DNA of 64,000 nt from Umezawaea sp042738955 (GCF_042738955.1 NZ_JBHYHC010000026.1:25587-89586), one strand, 5' to 3'; positions 1-9,579 are shown, counted from the first letter of the stretch. Numbers and translations are program-made. The notes: generated from the letters alone by a model not told the origin.

Positions 1-2
1 TC

Positions 3-800
3 GCATCCTCCGGAGGATCGGACTCCCCGCTCGCGATTTCGCCAGCCGCACTACGGCTGCCCGCGGAGGCGGTCACCGACACCGGGGTCATCGATCTCGA
101 GGTGGACGGGATGGCGGTGGTGGCCGTGTGCTCGACGGTCAACTTCGCGCTGCGGACCCCGGCCGAGCAGGAGTCCTTGGTCGCGTCCTTCGGGAGGTAC
201 CTGCATTCGCTCACCGCACCCGTCCAGGTGTTGGTGCGGGCGGAGCGGCTCGACCTGTCCGGGCAGATCGCCGAGCTGCGCGAGCACGCCGGCGGGCTGC
301 CGGACCCGGCGCTGGAGGCGGCGGCTCGTGAGCACGCCGACTACCTGGAGCAGCTCGGCCGTGCGACCGATCTGCTGCGGCGACAGGTTCTGCTGGTGCT
401 GCGCGAGCCCGTTCGTGCCGCGGGCGTGACCGACGGACTCGGTGGCGCGCCCTTGCTCGCGAGGCTCACCGCTAGGCGCAAGGCAGCCAAACAGCACGGC
501 GCGGTCGACGAGGCCGCCCGCCGGGCTGCCGAAGCCAGGCTGGCCCGACGGCTCGGAGAGGCCATCGACCTGTTGTCGCCCGCAGGGATCGTGGTCACGC
601 CGCTGGACTCCAGCCAGGCCACCAGCGTCTTGGCGTCGGCGTGCAACCCCGACTCGCTCATCCCACCCAACGCAGGGCTTGCCGGTGCGGATGACGTCAT
701 CACCACCGCCCCCGACGACGAGTGGGACGACAGCACGGTCGGCTCGGCTGACGAGGCCGACGACTGGGATGACGACGTCGACCAGAGGAGCGGCTCATGA
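3..800 (+). CDS. PrgI-like conjugal transfer protein, 5' end outside window
   Basis: The reading frame is already open at the left edge, so the N-terminus is missing and about 265 residues are visible. The visible part has a small beta-rich start (VIDLEVDGMAVVAVCSTVNF), a helical stretch rich in Arg and Glu, and a very acidic Asp-rich tail. Actinobacterial conjugation operons commonly carry a PrgI/SCO6880-like protein of this kind directly before the VirB4 ATPase. Its stop overlaps the next start as ATGA at 797-800, so the two genes are translationally coupled. The role is inferred from the neighbour and the general sequence pattern; no catalytic motif is visible. Confidence 0.6.
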   Translation, partial: ASSGGSDSPLAISPAALRLPAEAVTDTGVIDLEVDGMAVVAVCSTVNFALRTPAEQESLVASFGRYLHSLTAPVQVLVRAERLDLSGQIAELREHAGGLPDPALEAAAREHADYLEQLGRATDLLRRQVLLVLREPVRAAGVTDGLGGAPLLARLTARRKAAKQHGAVDEAARRAAEARLARRLGEAIDLLSPAGIVVTPLDSSQATSVLASACNPDSLIPPNAGLAGADDVITTAPDDEWDDSTVGSADEADDWDDDVDQRSGS

Positions 801-2623
801 GGAACCGGAAGCGCGCCGCGACACCGCCGTCGACAGGTCGAGCGGGCGCGTTCACCCCTGACGCCATCTCGGTGCTCCCCCGCGCTTTGGAGGTCGGCGG
901 GGAGTGGCTGTCCAGCTTCGCCATCGTCGGCTACCCGCGCGAGGTGCACCCCGGCTGGCTGCAGCCGCTGTTGACCTACCCCGGCCGGGTGGACGTCAGC
1001 CTCCACATCGAACCGATCGACCCGGTCACCGCCGCGGACCGGCTCAAGAAGCAGCTGTCGAAGCTGGAGAGCGGCAGGCGCAGCACCTACGAGAAGGGGC
1101 GTCTGCTCGACCCGCAGGTCGAGGCGGCGACCGAGGACGCGTACGTCCTGTCCTCGCGGGTGGCCAGGGGTGAGGGCAAGCTCTACCGGCTCGGCCTCTA
1201 CCTGACCGTGCACGCCCCCACCGAGGAAGCGCTCGTCGACGAGGTGGCGGCGATCCGGTCGCTGGCGGCGTCGCTGCTGCTGGACTGCAAGCCGACGACC
1301 TACCGCAGCCTGCAGGGCTGGATCACGACGCTGCCGATGGGCGTGGACCTCGTCGGCATGCGCCGGACGTTCGACACCTCGGCGTTGAGCTCGGCGTTCC
1401 CGTTCACCTCGCCGGACCTCCCACCGCCGGATCCGACCTCGGTCAGCGCTCCGAGCGGCGTGCTCTACGGCTTCAACGTCGGCAGCCAGGGCCTCGTCCA
1501 CCACGACCGGTTCGCACTCGACAACCACAACTCCGTGATCCTCGGTCGGAGCGGCGCCGGAAAGTCCTACCTGGTGAAGCTCGAACTCCTGCGCTCGCTG
1601 TACCGCGGCATCGAGATCCACGTCATCGACCCGGAAGACGAGTACGCCCGGCTCGCCGCAGCGGTCGGCGGCATCTACGTCCACCTCGGCGGCGACCAGG
1701 TTCGCCTCAACCCCTTCGACCTCCCCATCCACACCCGAGCCGACGGCCGCCGCACCGCTCCGCGAGACGCCCTGATCCGCCGCAGCCTGTTCCTGCACAC
1801 CGTCATCGCCGTGCTGCTCGGCAGCGAGCCGGAACCAGCGGAACGCGCCGCTCTGGACTTGGCGATCACGACGACCTACCAGCGGGCGGGAATCACTTCC
1901 GACCCACGAACCTGGAGCCGCCCGGCGCCACTGCTCATGGACCTCGTCGAGGTCCTGGCCAACAGCAGGGACAGGGCGGCGACCGACCTGGCCGCCCGGC
2001 TCCAGCCCTACGTGACCGGTGCGTTCTCCGAGCTGTTCTCTGGGCCGACCTCGACCCGCCCCGAGGGCCACTTGGTCGTGTTCTCACTGCGCGACCTCGC
2101 CGACGAGCTCAAGCCGATCGGCACGCTGCTGACACTGGACGCGGTGTGGAGGCAGGTCAGCAACCCGGCCGTCCGCAGGCCTCGGCTCGTGGTCGTCGAC
2201 GAGGCCTGGCTGCTCATGAAGGAACGGGCAGGGGCCGAGTTCCTCTTCCGGATGGCCAAGGCGAGCCGCAAGCAGTGGGCGGGCATCACCGTGGCGACCC
2301 AGGACACCGCCGACGTGCTCGGCTCGGACCTGGGCAAGGCCGTGGTGGCGAACGCGGCCACGCAGATCCTGCTCCGCCAAGCCCCGCAGGCCATCGACGA
2401 GATCACCCGCACCTTCGACCTGTCGATGGGCGAACGCCAGTTCCTGCTGTCCGCGGACCGAGGTCAGGGCTTGCTGTCCACCGGCACTCAGCGGGTGGCG
2501 TTCCAGTCGATTGCCTCGCCGACCGAGCACCACCTGGTGACCTCGAACCCGGCCGAACTCGCCGAGTACGCCGACGACCCGGCCGACGCCGACACCTCGT
2601 TCGTCGACCTCGACGCCGCCTGA
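797..2623 (+). CDS. VirB4/TraC-family conjugation ATPase
   Basis: Predicted cytoplasmic ATPase that powers assembly or substrate transfer in a type IV secretion-like conjugation machine. The protein has 608 aa. The N-terminal half lacks motifs and resembles the VirB4 N-domain. A Walker A loop GRSGAGKS lies near residues 250-257, and a Walker B stretch ending VVVDEAWLLM near 460-470. An ATQDTADVL segment follows, as in TraG/VirB4 P-loop domains. It overlaps the upstream gene by four bases. The VirD4-type ATPase two genes downstream completes the usual pair of conjugation motors. Family assignment is firm; the specific name is not. Confidence 0.88.
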   Translation: MRNRKRAATPPSTGRAGAFTPDAISVLPRALEVGGEWLSSFAIVGYPREVHPGWLQPLLTYPGRVDVSLHIEPIDPVTAADRLKKQLSKLESGRRSTYEKGRLLDPQVEAATEDAYVLSSRVARGEGKLYRLGLYLTVHAPTEEALVDEVAAIRSLAASLLLDCKPTTYRSLQGWITTLPMGVDLVGMRRTFDTSALSSAFPFTSPDLPPPDPTSVSAPSGVLYGFNVGSQGLVHHDRFALDNHNSVILGRSGAGKSYLVKLELLRSLYRGIEIHVIDPEDEYARLAAAVGGIYVHLGGDQVRLNPFDLPIHTRADGRRTAPRDALIRRSLFLHTVIAVLLGSEPEPAERAALDLAITTTYQRAGITSDPRTWSRPAPLLMDLVEVLANSRDRAATDLAARLQPYVTGAFSELFSGPTSTRPEGHLVVFSLRDLADELKPIGTLLTLDAVWRQVSNPAVRRPRLVVVDEAWLLMKERAGAEFLFRMAKASRKQWAGITVATQDTADVLGSDLGKAVVANAATQILLRQAPQAIDEITRTFDLSMGERQFLLSADRGQGLLSTGTQRVAFQSIASPTEHHLVTSNPAELAEYADDPADADTSFVDLDAA

Positions 2624-2657
2624 TTGCCGCACCCGCAGATTCACACCGAGGGGACTC

Positions 2658-3461
2658 ATGCCCACACCACAGGCCATCCCTGACGCTGCTCAACGACCCA
2701 CACGACTGCTCACGCAGAACCGCGAGATGCGGCAGATCGGTGCCTGGAACTGGACGCTGCCCGCGTGGGCGGGCCGGTTGCCCGACGGCCGCACCTACAA
2801 CACCTGTCCGAGCGCCGGGATCTGCGCTCAGGTCTGCTACGCGCGGCACGGGACCTACACGTGGCCGGTCGTGCGCGCCAAGCACCAGTCGAACCTGATG
2901 TTCGTCCTGGACGACCTGGCGGGCTGGGAAGCCGCCATGCTCACCGAGCTGGGCGCGGCCAAGTTTCGTGGCGCCTGGATACGGATCCACGACAGCGGCG
3001 ACTTCTTCTCCGATGCCTACCTGCTGGCCTGGCTCCGGGTGTGCGCTGCCAGTCCGGACACGAACTTCTACCTGTACACCAAGGAAGTCGACCGGTTCCG
3101 ACGGCTCGTCGAGCCGGACCCGCCGCCGAACCTGCTGTGGGTCTACTCCTACGGCGGAACGCAGGATGGCGTGTTGGACCCGGCTGTCGACCGCGTCGCC
3201 GACGTATTCCCCGACGAGGCCGCCGTCAACAACGCGGGATGGGCTTCGCAGGAGGCCAGCGATCTGCTCGCCGTACTCGGTCCGAAGTTGGTCGGCGTTC
3301 CAGCCAACCGCCTCCCGGTCTGCCTGAAGCGGCTGGCTGGGCGGCGCTTCTCCGAGTGGCAAGCCGAGGTCGACAACGAGCGAACCACCCGCAGGCAGAA
3401 CCGGCACCTGCGGGTCGTCGCCAACACAACCTCGGCCTCGGACGCGCCATGGGCAGCTTGA
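2658..3461 (+). CDS. GP88-like (gene product 88 family) protein
   Basis: 267 aa. The segment with CPSAGICAQVCYARHGTY followed by a HQSNL stretch is the hallmark of the mycobacteriophage gene product 88 family, which is also found on actinobacterial plasmids and integrative elements. Three cysteines sit within about 15 residues (CPSAGICAQVC), and a short IRIHDSGDFF motif follows. I know of no assigned biochemical function. It lies between the two conjugation ATPases, and its 3' end overlaps the start of the coupling protein by 13 bases, so it appears to be an integral operon member rather than an insertion. The ATG at 2658 has a GAGGGG-like site upstream. Confidence 0.75.
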   Translation: MPTPQAIPDAAQRPTRLLTQNREMRQIGAWNWTLPAWAGRLPDGRTYNTCPSAGICAQVCYARHGTYTWPVVRAKHQSNLMFVLDDLAGWEAAMLTELGAAKFRGAWIRIHDSGDFFSDAYLLAWLRVCAASPDTNFYLYTKEVDRFRRLVEPDPPPNLLWVYSYGGTQDGVLDPAVDRVADVFPDEAAVNNAGWASQEASDLLAVLGPKLVGVPANRLPVCLKRLAGRRFSEWQAEVDNERTTRRQNRHLRVVANTTSASDAPWAA

Positions 3462-5980
3462 CCGCAGAACGCCTCTGGACGGCTCACGCGCCGCTGTCGA
3501 CCACCGTCTCCGGTTCGCCTTTGAACGACTACCTCCGCAACCCTTCAGCCGCGATCGAGACCGTGCTGAGTCACCTTCGCGAACTCACGCTCGTCTGGGG
3601 TCCGATCGCCGGCCCTGCCCTGGCCGCTCTTGTTGCGGTCGCTGTTGTCGCGCGGCGACGCTGGCGTCGTCGATTCCACGAGCAGTTGGTCGCCGACGCA
3701 CGTCTGGTCACCGTGTTGGCTCCGCCGACGGTCGACGCTGCCGGAGCGATCACGCTGTGGTCGAACCTCGTCGGGTTGTTGCGGCCAGGCTGGTTGCGCC
3801 GGTTCACCGGGCAACCGCACCTGGCATTCGAACTGGCCTTCTCCGACCACGGCGTCCAGATCCACCTGTGGGTGCCTGGGCTCGTACCGCCCGGCATGGT
3901 CGAGCGGGCGATCGAAGCCGCCTGGCCGGGTGCGCACACCAGCACCGCCCCGGCGAATCCCCCGATCCCCTTGGCTGGCCGGGAGGGCACGCGCGTCGAG
4001 GCGGTAGGCGGCGAGCTTCGACTCGCTCGTCCCGAGGCCCTGCCGATCCGCACCGACCATCCCGTCGATCCGATCCGAGCGCTGCTCGGTGCACCGGTCG
4101 GACTCGGACCTCATGAGCGCGCCAGCGTGCAGATCCTCGCTCGCCCGGTCGCCGGTCACCGAGTTGTCAAGGCCCGTCGAGCAGCTCAACACGCGCACTC
4201 CGGTCGCTCGGCGAAGTTCTCCGGGCGACTGCTCGACATCATCACCCCCGGCAAGACCGCACGCCCGACGGCATCAACGCGAGCGCCGAAGTCGATGGAC
4301 CGCCAGACGAGCCTGGCGTACGCCGCCCAGGACCGGGCGATCGTCGAGAAGCAACGCTCCAACCAGTTCGAGACCCGAATCCGCTACGTGGTCGCCACAA
4401 CCGTTCCCGACGACACGACCGCGGCGGACGCGCAGGCCCTTCAGGAAGTCCTCCGCGGCCGAGCGCACGCGATCGCTTCCGCGTTCGCCGCCTTCTCCGA
4501 GCACAACTACTACCGCCGAACTCGCCTGCGCAATCCGGTGACCGCGCTGGCCGAGCGACGACTGGACAGGGGTGACCTGCTCTCGATTCCCGAATTGGCC
4601 GCGATCGCGCACATCCCGATCGACGACTCCACCCCAGGTCTTCAACGAGCAGGCGCGAAGGCCGTGCCTCCCCCGCCGGGCATCGCGGGCATCGGCGACG
4701 AGATCAAGCTGCTGGGCCGCAGCGACTCCGGCCATTCCCGTCCGGTGGGCCTGCACGTCGTCGACGCTCGACACCACCTGCACATCCTCGGCGCGACGGG
4801 CTCGGGCAAGTCCGAACTGATGGCCCGGATGATCCTCGACGACGCTCAAGCGGGCCGCGGCGTTGTCGTCGTCGATCCGAAAGGCGACCTGGTCAGCGAC
4901 ATCCTCATGCGCCTGCCGGAGGAACTGGGCGAGAAGGTAGTGCTGTTCGACGCCGACTCCCGAGCCCGCCCGCCCGTGCTCAACCCGCTGGAAGGTGAGG
5001 ACAAGGCCCGCGCGGTCGACAACCTCGTGTCGATCTTCTCCCGCATCTACGCCTCCTCTTGGGGGCCACGCACCGACGACATCCTGCGGGCGGGTCTGCT
5101 CACCCTTACCGCGATGCCGGGTACCCCGACCTTGGTCGACCTGCCGAAGCTGCTCACCGTCCCGGCGTTCCGGCAACGAGCGTGCGACCAGATCAGCGAC
5201 GACGTCCTGAAAGGCTTCTGGTCCTGGTACGACAACCTGTCCGAAGCCAGCCGAGCACAGGTCATCGCCCCGCTGATGAACAAGGTCAGGGGCTTCCTGC
5301 TCCGCCCGTTCGTCCGCGCGGCGATCGCGGGCGGGCCGTCCACCATCGACATGGACAACATCCTCGACACCGGCGGAATCTGCCTGGTCCGCATCGCCCG
5401 TGACGCCCTCGGCATGGAAACCGCCCGTCTGGTCGGCTCCATCGTCGTCGCCCGCACCTGGCAAGCCGCCACACGCCGAGCCCGGATCGCGCAACGCGAC
5501 CGACGCGACTGCAGCCTCTACGTCGACGAGTGCCACAACTTCCTGAACCTCGCCTACTCCCTGGAAGACATGCTCGCCGAGGCCAGGGGCTACCGACTGG
5601 CGATGACGCTGGCTCACCAGTACCTCGGCCAACTACCGAAGGAGCTCGAAGAGGGCATCAGCACCAACGCCCGCAGCAAGATCTTCTTCAACGCCAGCCC
5701 CGAGGATGCCAAGAAACTCGCCCGGCACACCTTGCCCCGCCTGAACGACCATGACCTGTCGAACCTCGGCGTCTACCACGTCGCCGCCCGCCTGGTGCTC
5801 GGTGGCGAGGAAGCCCCGCCGTTCACCGCCATCACCGACAAGCTCCCGCCAGCTGTCCCCGGCCGTGCAAAGGCGATCCGCGCCGCCGCGAAGGTGAACA
5901 CCCGACCCCTCGTGTCCGAGCAGCAACCAGCTGCCCATCAAGTCAGGAACCCATCCGCGGATCCACGCCGCACTGCCTGA
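3449..5980 (+). CDS. VirD4/TraD-type conjugative coupling ATPase
   Basis: Predicted inner-membrane coupling protein that delivers DNA to the transfer channel. The start was set at the ATG at 3449, because translation further upstream is the out-of-frame shadow of the GP88 gene. This gives 843 aa. A transmembrane segment (LVWGPIAGPALAALVAVAVV) near residues 45-65 is followed by a basic RRRWRRR stop-transfer run. Walker A GATGSGKS lies near residues 449-456, and a Walker B stretch LYVDECHNF near 690. The C-terminal part (GYRLAMTLAHQYLGQL) fits the TraM-recognition region of VirD4/TraD. It overlaps the preceding gene by 13 bases. Confidence 0.88.
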   Translation: MGSLTAERLWTAHAPLSTTVSGSPLNDYLRNPSAAIETVLSHLRELTLVWGPIAGPALAALVAVAVVARRRWRRRFHEQLVADARLVTVLAPPTVDAAGAITLWSNLVGLLRPGWLRRFTGQPHLAFELAFSDHGVQIHLWVPGLVPPGMVERAIEAAWPGAHTSTAPANPPIPLAGREGTRVEAVGGELRLARPEALPIRTDHPVDPIRALLGAPVGLGPHERASVQILARPVAGHRVVKARRAAQHAHSGRSAKFSGRLLDIITPGKTARPTASTRAPKSMDRQTSLAYAAQDRAIVEKQRSNQFETRIRYVVATTVPDDTTAADAQALQEVLRGRAHAIASAFAAFSEHNYYRRTRLRNPVTALAERRLDRGDLLSIPELAAIAHIPIDDSTPGLQRAGAKAVPPPPGIAGIGDEIKLLGRSDSGHSRPVGLHVVDARHHLHILGATGSGKSELMARMILDDAQAGRGVVVVDPKGDLVSDILMRLPEELGEKVVLFDADSRARPPVLNPLEGEDKARAVDNLVSIFSRIYASSWGPRTDDILRAGLLTLTAMPGTPTLVDLPKLLTVPAFRQRACDQISDDVLKGFWSWYDNLSEASRAQVIAPLMNKVRGFLLRPFVRAAIAGGPSTIDMDNILDTGGICLVRIARDALGMETARLVGSIVVARTWQAATRRARIAQRDRRDCSLYVDECHNFLNLAYSLEDMLAEARGYRLAMTLAHQYLGQLPKELEEGISTNARSKIFFNASPEDAKKLARHTLPRLNDHDLSNLGVYHVAARLVLGGEEAPPFTAITDKLPPAVPGRAKAIRAAAKVNTRPLVSEQQPAAHQVRNPSADPRRTA

Positions 5981-6011
5981 ATCCGTTGCGCACCCAACAG
6001 GGGGTCGATTA

Positions 6012-7037
6012 GTGATCACCAATCCCACTTCGCAACGTGCACTGCGCGGACACATGCCACAACGCCCGACACCGCGTTCAGCTAGCACCGGCGAGCACCA
6101 CGCCCAACTGGCCGGACGGCTCACCCCACGAGACCGCTGGGTCGCACGCATGCTGCACGAACACCGCGTCCTCACTACCCAGCAGATCGTCGAGCTCGCC
6201 TTTCCCTCGACGCGCGCTGCCAACCACCGGCTGCTGGAGCTCTACCGCTGGCGCGTCATCGACCGGTTCCAGCCCTTCGTGACCAGCGGAACCGCCCCCA
6301 TGCACTACGTGCTCGACGTCGCCGGAGCGATCGCACTGGCGTACGAGGACGGCCTGGTCCCCAAGGAGATCGGCTACCGACACGAGGACTCCATCGGCAT
6401 CGCGCACTCACTACGGCTGGCGCACACCGTTGGCGTCAACGGATTCTTCACCGCCCTCGTGAACCTGAGCCGACAGCCAGACGCACGAGGATGTCTCACC
6501 GCATGGTGGTCCGAACTGCGCTGCGGACGGCTCTTCGGCGACATGGTCCGCCCGGACGCCTACGGCAGATGGCGCGAAGACGCGCAGCAGATCGAGTTCT
6601 TCCTGGAGTTCGACTTCGGCACCGAGCAGCTGAACCGGCTCGGCCGCAAGCTCCACGACTACGAGAAGCTCGCTGCCGCCACGGGAATCACCACCCCGGT
6701 GCTCCTGTGGTTGCCCACAGCCCGTCGTGAAGGGACCGCCAGGCGCGCACTTGCCGAAGCCCTGAACCTCCTAGGTCAGCAAGCCTTGGTTCCGCTGGCA
6801 ACCAGCACAGCAGACTTTCCAATCGTCGCCTCCGCGAACAGCCCGGCATCGGCCAGATGGCTACCGCTCACCGTCGACAGGAATCAGCCGACCTCCCGCA
6901 AGCGGCTCATCGACCTCGCCCGAGTCTGGGACCTCGACACCCCACAGGAAGACGCCGAGGCATCACCGCCAGACCGGCGGCAAACCAAGTCCGACCTAGC
7001 ACCTCCCACGCCCCTGCCACCGCTCCCCTCGAGGTGA
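6012..7037 (+). CDS. Replication-relaxation family protein
   Basis: 341 aa with a GTG start. The N-terminal winged-helix-like stretch (LTPRDRWVARMLHEHRVLTTQQI) followed by an RLLELYRWRVIDRF segment matches the replication-relaxation (Replic_Relax) family, typical of actinobacterial plasmids and integrative elements and thought to act in DNA processing for replication or transfer. The position directly after the coupling ATPase fits a role as relaxosome component or relaxase substitute. The C-terminus is low-complexity, Pro/Ser-rich. Four bases separate its stop from the next start. The biochemical activity of the family is poorly defined. Confidence 0.8.
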   Translation: MITNPTSQRALRGHMPQRPTPRSASTGEHHAQLAGRLTPRDRWVARMLHEHRVLTTQQIVELAFPSTRAANHRLLELYRWRVIDRFQPFVTSGTAPMHYVLDVAGAIALAYEDGLVPKEIGYRHEDSIGIAHSLRLAHTVGVNGFFTALVNLSRQPDARGCLTAWWSELRCGRLFGDMVRPDAYGRWREDAQQIEFFLEFDFGTEQLNRLGRKLHDYEKLAAATGITTPVLLWLPTARREGTARRALAEALNLLGQQALVPLATSTADFPIVASANSPASARWLPLTVDRNQPTSRKRLIDLARVWDLDTPQEDAEASPPDRRQTKSDLAPPTPLPPLPSR

Positions 7038-7041
7038 TTCG

Positions 7042-7998
7042 GTGAAGATCGTCATAGCCGCAGCGGCCACTCTGCTCGCCATTCCCGTGATGATCGGCTT
7101 CGTCGGCCAAGCAACCCTCGGCACGCTTTCCACCAGGTCGTCCGACACGACGATCAACTGCGCCAAGCCCATCTCCGACATACCGCCCACCTACTGCGCG
7201 CTCTACGTCGCGGCCGCCCCTGTGTGCCCCGGCCTTGACTGGTCGGTGCTCGCCGCCATCGGCAAGATCGAGTCCGACCACGGCAGGCTCGCGCTGCCTG
7301 GTGTTCACGACGGCGAGAACTACGCCGGTGCCGGCGGCCCGATGCAGTTCCTCGCCCCGACCTTCGCCAGTGTCGTAGCAAGCCACCAACTACCACCAGG
7401 CGGTGCTTCACCGCCATCGCGGTACAACCCGCACGACGCCGTGCATGCGGCGGCGTTCTACCTGTGCGACAGCGGAGTGCAACGAGGTGATCTCCGAGCT
7501 GCGATCTTCGCCTACAACCACGCCGAGTGGTACGTCAACCAGGTGCTCGAGCAAGCCACGAAGTACGCGCAGGAAGCATCGAGCGGCAGCAACTGCACCA
7601 CCATCGCGGCACCAAACCCCATCGCACGAGCCGCCATTGCGTACGCGTGCAAGCAGCTCGGCCTCCCGTACGTGTGGGGCGGCAACGGTCCCGACGGCGG
7701 ACACACCGGCTTCGACTGCTCAGGACTCACCAAAGCGGCGTACGCGGCAGCCGGAATCACGTTGCCACGCACTGCCCAAACCCAGTTCGACGCCCATCCC
7801 CGCCTACCGAGCGGCACATCCCTCCAACCGGGCGATCTCGTCTTCTACGGCTCCCCTGGCAACATCCACCACGTCGGCCTCTTCATCGGCAACGAACTGA
7901 TGATCAACGCGCCCACATTCAACCAACCCGTACAGATCGCAAAATACCGTTACTCAGGTGACGACTACGCAGGAGCGGCGCGTCCCGCAAAATCCTAA
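7042..7998 (+). CDS. Bifunctional SLT lytic transglycosylase / NlpC-P60 endopeptidase
   Basis: Predicted secreted or membrane-anchored cell-wall hydrolase that opens peptidoglycan for the conjugation channel. 318 aa. Residues 1-25 form an N-terminal signal or anchor segment. A lysozyme-like SLT domain follows, with catalytic-type Glu in AAIGKIESDHG, then AGAGGPMQF and a YN motif in IFAYNHAEWYV. The C-terminal NlpC/P60 domain has a catalytic Cys in HTGFDCSGLTKAAY and His in GNIHHVGLFIG. The two-domain order matches VirB1/TraG-like hydrolases of Gram-positive conjugation systems. GTG start, four bases after the replication-relaxation gene. Confidence 0.9.
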   Translation: MKIVIAAAATLLAIPVMIGFVGQATLGTLSTRSSDTTINCAKPISDIPPTYCALYVAAAPVCPGLDWSVLAAIGKIESDHGRLALPGVHDGENYAGAGGPMQFLAPTFASVVASHQLPPGGASPPSRYNPHDAVHAAAFYLCDSGVQRGDLRAAIFAYNHAEWYVNQVLEQATKYAQEASSGSNCTTIAAPNPIARAAIAYACKQLGLPYVWGGNGPDGGHTGFDCSGLTKAAYAAAGITLPRTAQTQFDAHPRLPSGTSLQPGDLVFYGSPGNIHHVGLFIGNELMINAPTFNQPVQIAKYRYSGDDYAGAARPAKS

Positions 7999-8204
7999 TC
8001 GCTACACCTCACGAACGAAATCACCATCTTCACATGAACTTATCGAGCTGGATCACGAAACGGGCCATCCACGTGGCGAAAATGGATCTTATAAAGCCCT
8101 TCAGAAAGTCGACATGAAATCCGCCACTTGACAAATTGAGTAATTCTATTCGAGATACAGATTAATTCAAAGTTGGACAGACCTAATCTCACCGCTAGAC
8201 TGAG
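7999..8204. other. AT-rich gap between conjugation module and TIR gene
   Basis: This stretch between convergent genes is markedly poorer in G+C than the flanking conjugation genes. The drop continues through the TIR-domain gene, which supports a recent cargo insertion. I see no open reading frame, no clear intrinsic terminator and no direct repeats that would mark an attachment site. Confidence 0.5.
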
Positions 8205-9134
8205 TCAGCGACCAGTCTGATCGAGGAAGATGATAATCTTACTCCACAGCGCCTCAAAGAGCTCCTCCGCAGTCAACAGCAGGATAGCTCCACTATTGCT
8301 TAGATCCTGAAAATTCAACTTTGTCACCCCGGCTCCGGGATCCCATTCAGGCCGCACAAAGCCGTTACTGCCACCCGTCACCCTCGGCCACTGAAAAGCC
8401 ATCGTCAGAGAACCTGCCCAACCGGCGTCGCCTCGAGTCAACTTTAGCTCACACCAAGGGCTATGAGCCTTATCGACCAGCACTGAGACTTGACTCGACG
8501 ACGTTCGGACGTACCCTCGGAAACCGTAGTTTTCCAGCACATTAATCTCGTCCGCGAAGCGTCTTCCGATATACTGCAGAGTTTCATCCAACGTTTCCTC
8601 GGCATTGAGCTGCGCGGGTGGCAACGTTGGCATTCGGAGTGAGGTCAGTCTCGGCGTAGAACTCGTACCAGAGCTTGAAATCGACGATTTTGGCGTCGCT
8701 TGGCGACTTTCGATTCCAATACGCTGCAAGATAGCCTGAGCAAGACGTTCAGGCGAATAGGCAGCGGATTCAAGGTAGATCGTGGCCGGGCTCATATATT
8801 CGGCTGGAATCTTGAAGTCGTCCATGAGCACTGGGAGAATATAGTCCTCTTGCTCAATCGCGCGAAGCAGAGAAGTGCGCAACTCATCCATTGGATACGA
8901 CCCAGCGAAGTAGTCGCGCGAAAAGAACGGAACCACGTATCTGGTGCTCACGCTGCCGTAGATCTTGCGCAACTCAACAATTACATTAAGCCCCCACAGA
9001 TTAACCTGCTCATCCAGATCGTAAAATACTTTCAATCCTAGTTTCTTGCATTCGCGTACTACACTCTCGACATACGCACGCTGCGCACCAGAAAACGAAA
9101 CCGCGAGATCATAGCTTTTAGCCTGATTAGTCAT
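8205..9134 (-). CDS. TIR-domain protein, probable defence effector
   Basis: 309 aa. The N-terminal 140 residues read as a TIR fold: YDLAVSFSGAQRAYVESVV, KVFYDLDEQVNLWG, then RYVVPFFSRDYFAGSYPMDELR, the last containing the acidic position that serves as catalytic Glu in TIR NADases. A Ser/Thr-rich linker (near residues 145-165) leads to a C-terminal domain of about 130 residues that I do not recognise. Bacterial TIR proteins often deplete NAD in anti-phage defence. No obvious sensor partner is adjacent, so a stand-alone effector, or one with the sensor in its own C-terminus, is possible. Base composition is lower in G+C than its neighbours, suggesting transfer. Confidence 0.75.
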   Translation of the reverse strand: MTNQAKSYDLAVSFSGAQRAYVESVVRECKKLGLKVFYDLDEQVNLWGLNVIVELRKIYGSVSTRYVVPFFSRDYFAGSYPMDELRTSLLRAIEQEDYILPVLMDDFKIPAEYMSPATIYLESAAYSPERLAQAILQRIGIESRQATPKSSISSSGTSSTPRLTSLRMPTLPPAQLNAEETLDETLQYIGRRFADEINVLENYGFRGYVRTSSSQVSVLVDKAHSPWCELKLTRGDAGWAGSLTMAFQWPRVTGGSNGFVRPEWDPGAGVTKLNFQDLSNSGAILLLTAEELFEALWSKIIIFLDQTGR

Positions 9135-9285
9135 TCAAATATTCCCGGTCGCCGTGTGGTCAGAACGAGTACGCAGAGTACGTGAGATAGCACTTCCAGG
9201 GCTACCGCTGTGGTTACCCACACGATGAAGGAATGGCCTAAATAGCAAAGGATTGTCCGAGCAGTCCAGGTTCCGATGAGCGACG

Positions 9286-9579
9286 TCATATCGACTGGCT
9301 GTCGTCGTCCACGTTTTGATCATCGATGAGCTTGTACACGTTGCTGCGCTGCATGCCGACCTCGCGAGCGATCTTCGCGCGCGCGATCCCCGCCGCATCC
9401 GCTTCGAGCACATGCGCATGACGTTCCCTGCGGGCTACGCGTGCGTCTTCCTGAAGGCTCTCGATCCGCGCATCCGCTTCCGAACGAGCCACCCGCGCCG
9501 CTTCCAACTCAGCCCGGATGCTTTCGAGCTTCGCGCGGCTGGCACGCAAGCGAAGAACCGCTTCCGATTCGTCCGCCAT
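9286..9579 (-). CDS. Small coiled-coil helix-turn-helix protein
   Basis: 97 aa. The first 60 residues are heptad-like, Ala/Arg/Glu-rich and probably a coiled coil (LRASRAKLESIRAELEAA). The C-terminal 35 residues contain AGIARAKIAREVGMQRSNVYKLI, a resolvase- or MerR-like helix-turn-helix that would bind DNA. It is probably a small regulatory or plasmid-maintenance protein. Its start lies 41 bases from the 42-bp palindrome at 9621-9662, which is upstream of this gene and could be its operator. Confidence 0.55.
   Translation of the reverse strand: MADESEAVLRLRASRAKLESIRAELEAARVARSEADARIESLQEDARVARRERHAHVLEADAAGIARAKIAREVGMQRSNVYKLIDDQNVDDDSQSI

Noticed and set aside
341..2071. Long - strand reading frame of 576 codons
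   Set aside because: It is the antisense of the PrgI-like and VirB4 genes; the high G+C third-position bias opens such shadow frames and the protein is low in hydrophobic residues with no domain.
2765..3448. N-terminal extension of the coupling ATPase frame
   Set aside because: This part overlaps the GP88 gene out of frame, is Arg-rich and has no homology look; the ATG at 3449 gives a normal VirD4 N-terminus with a membrane helix.
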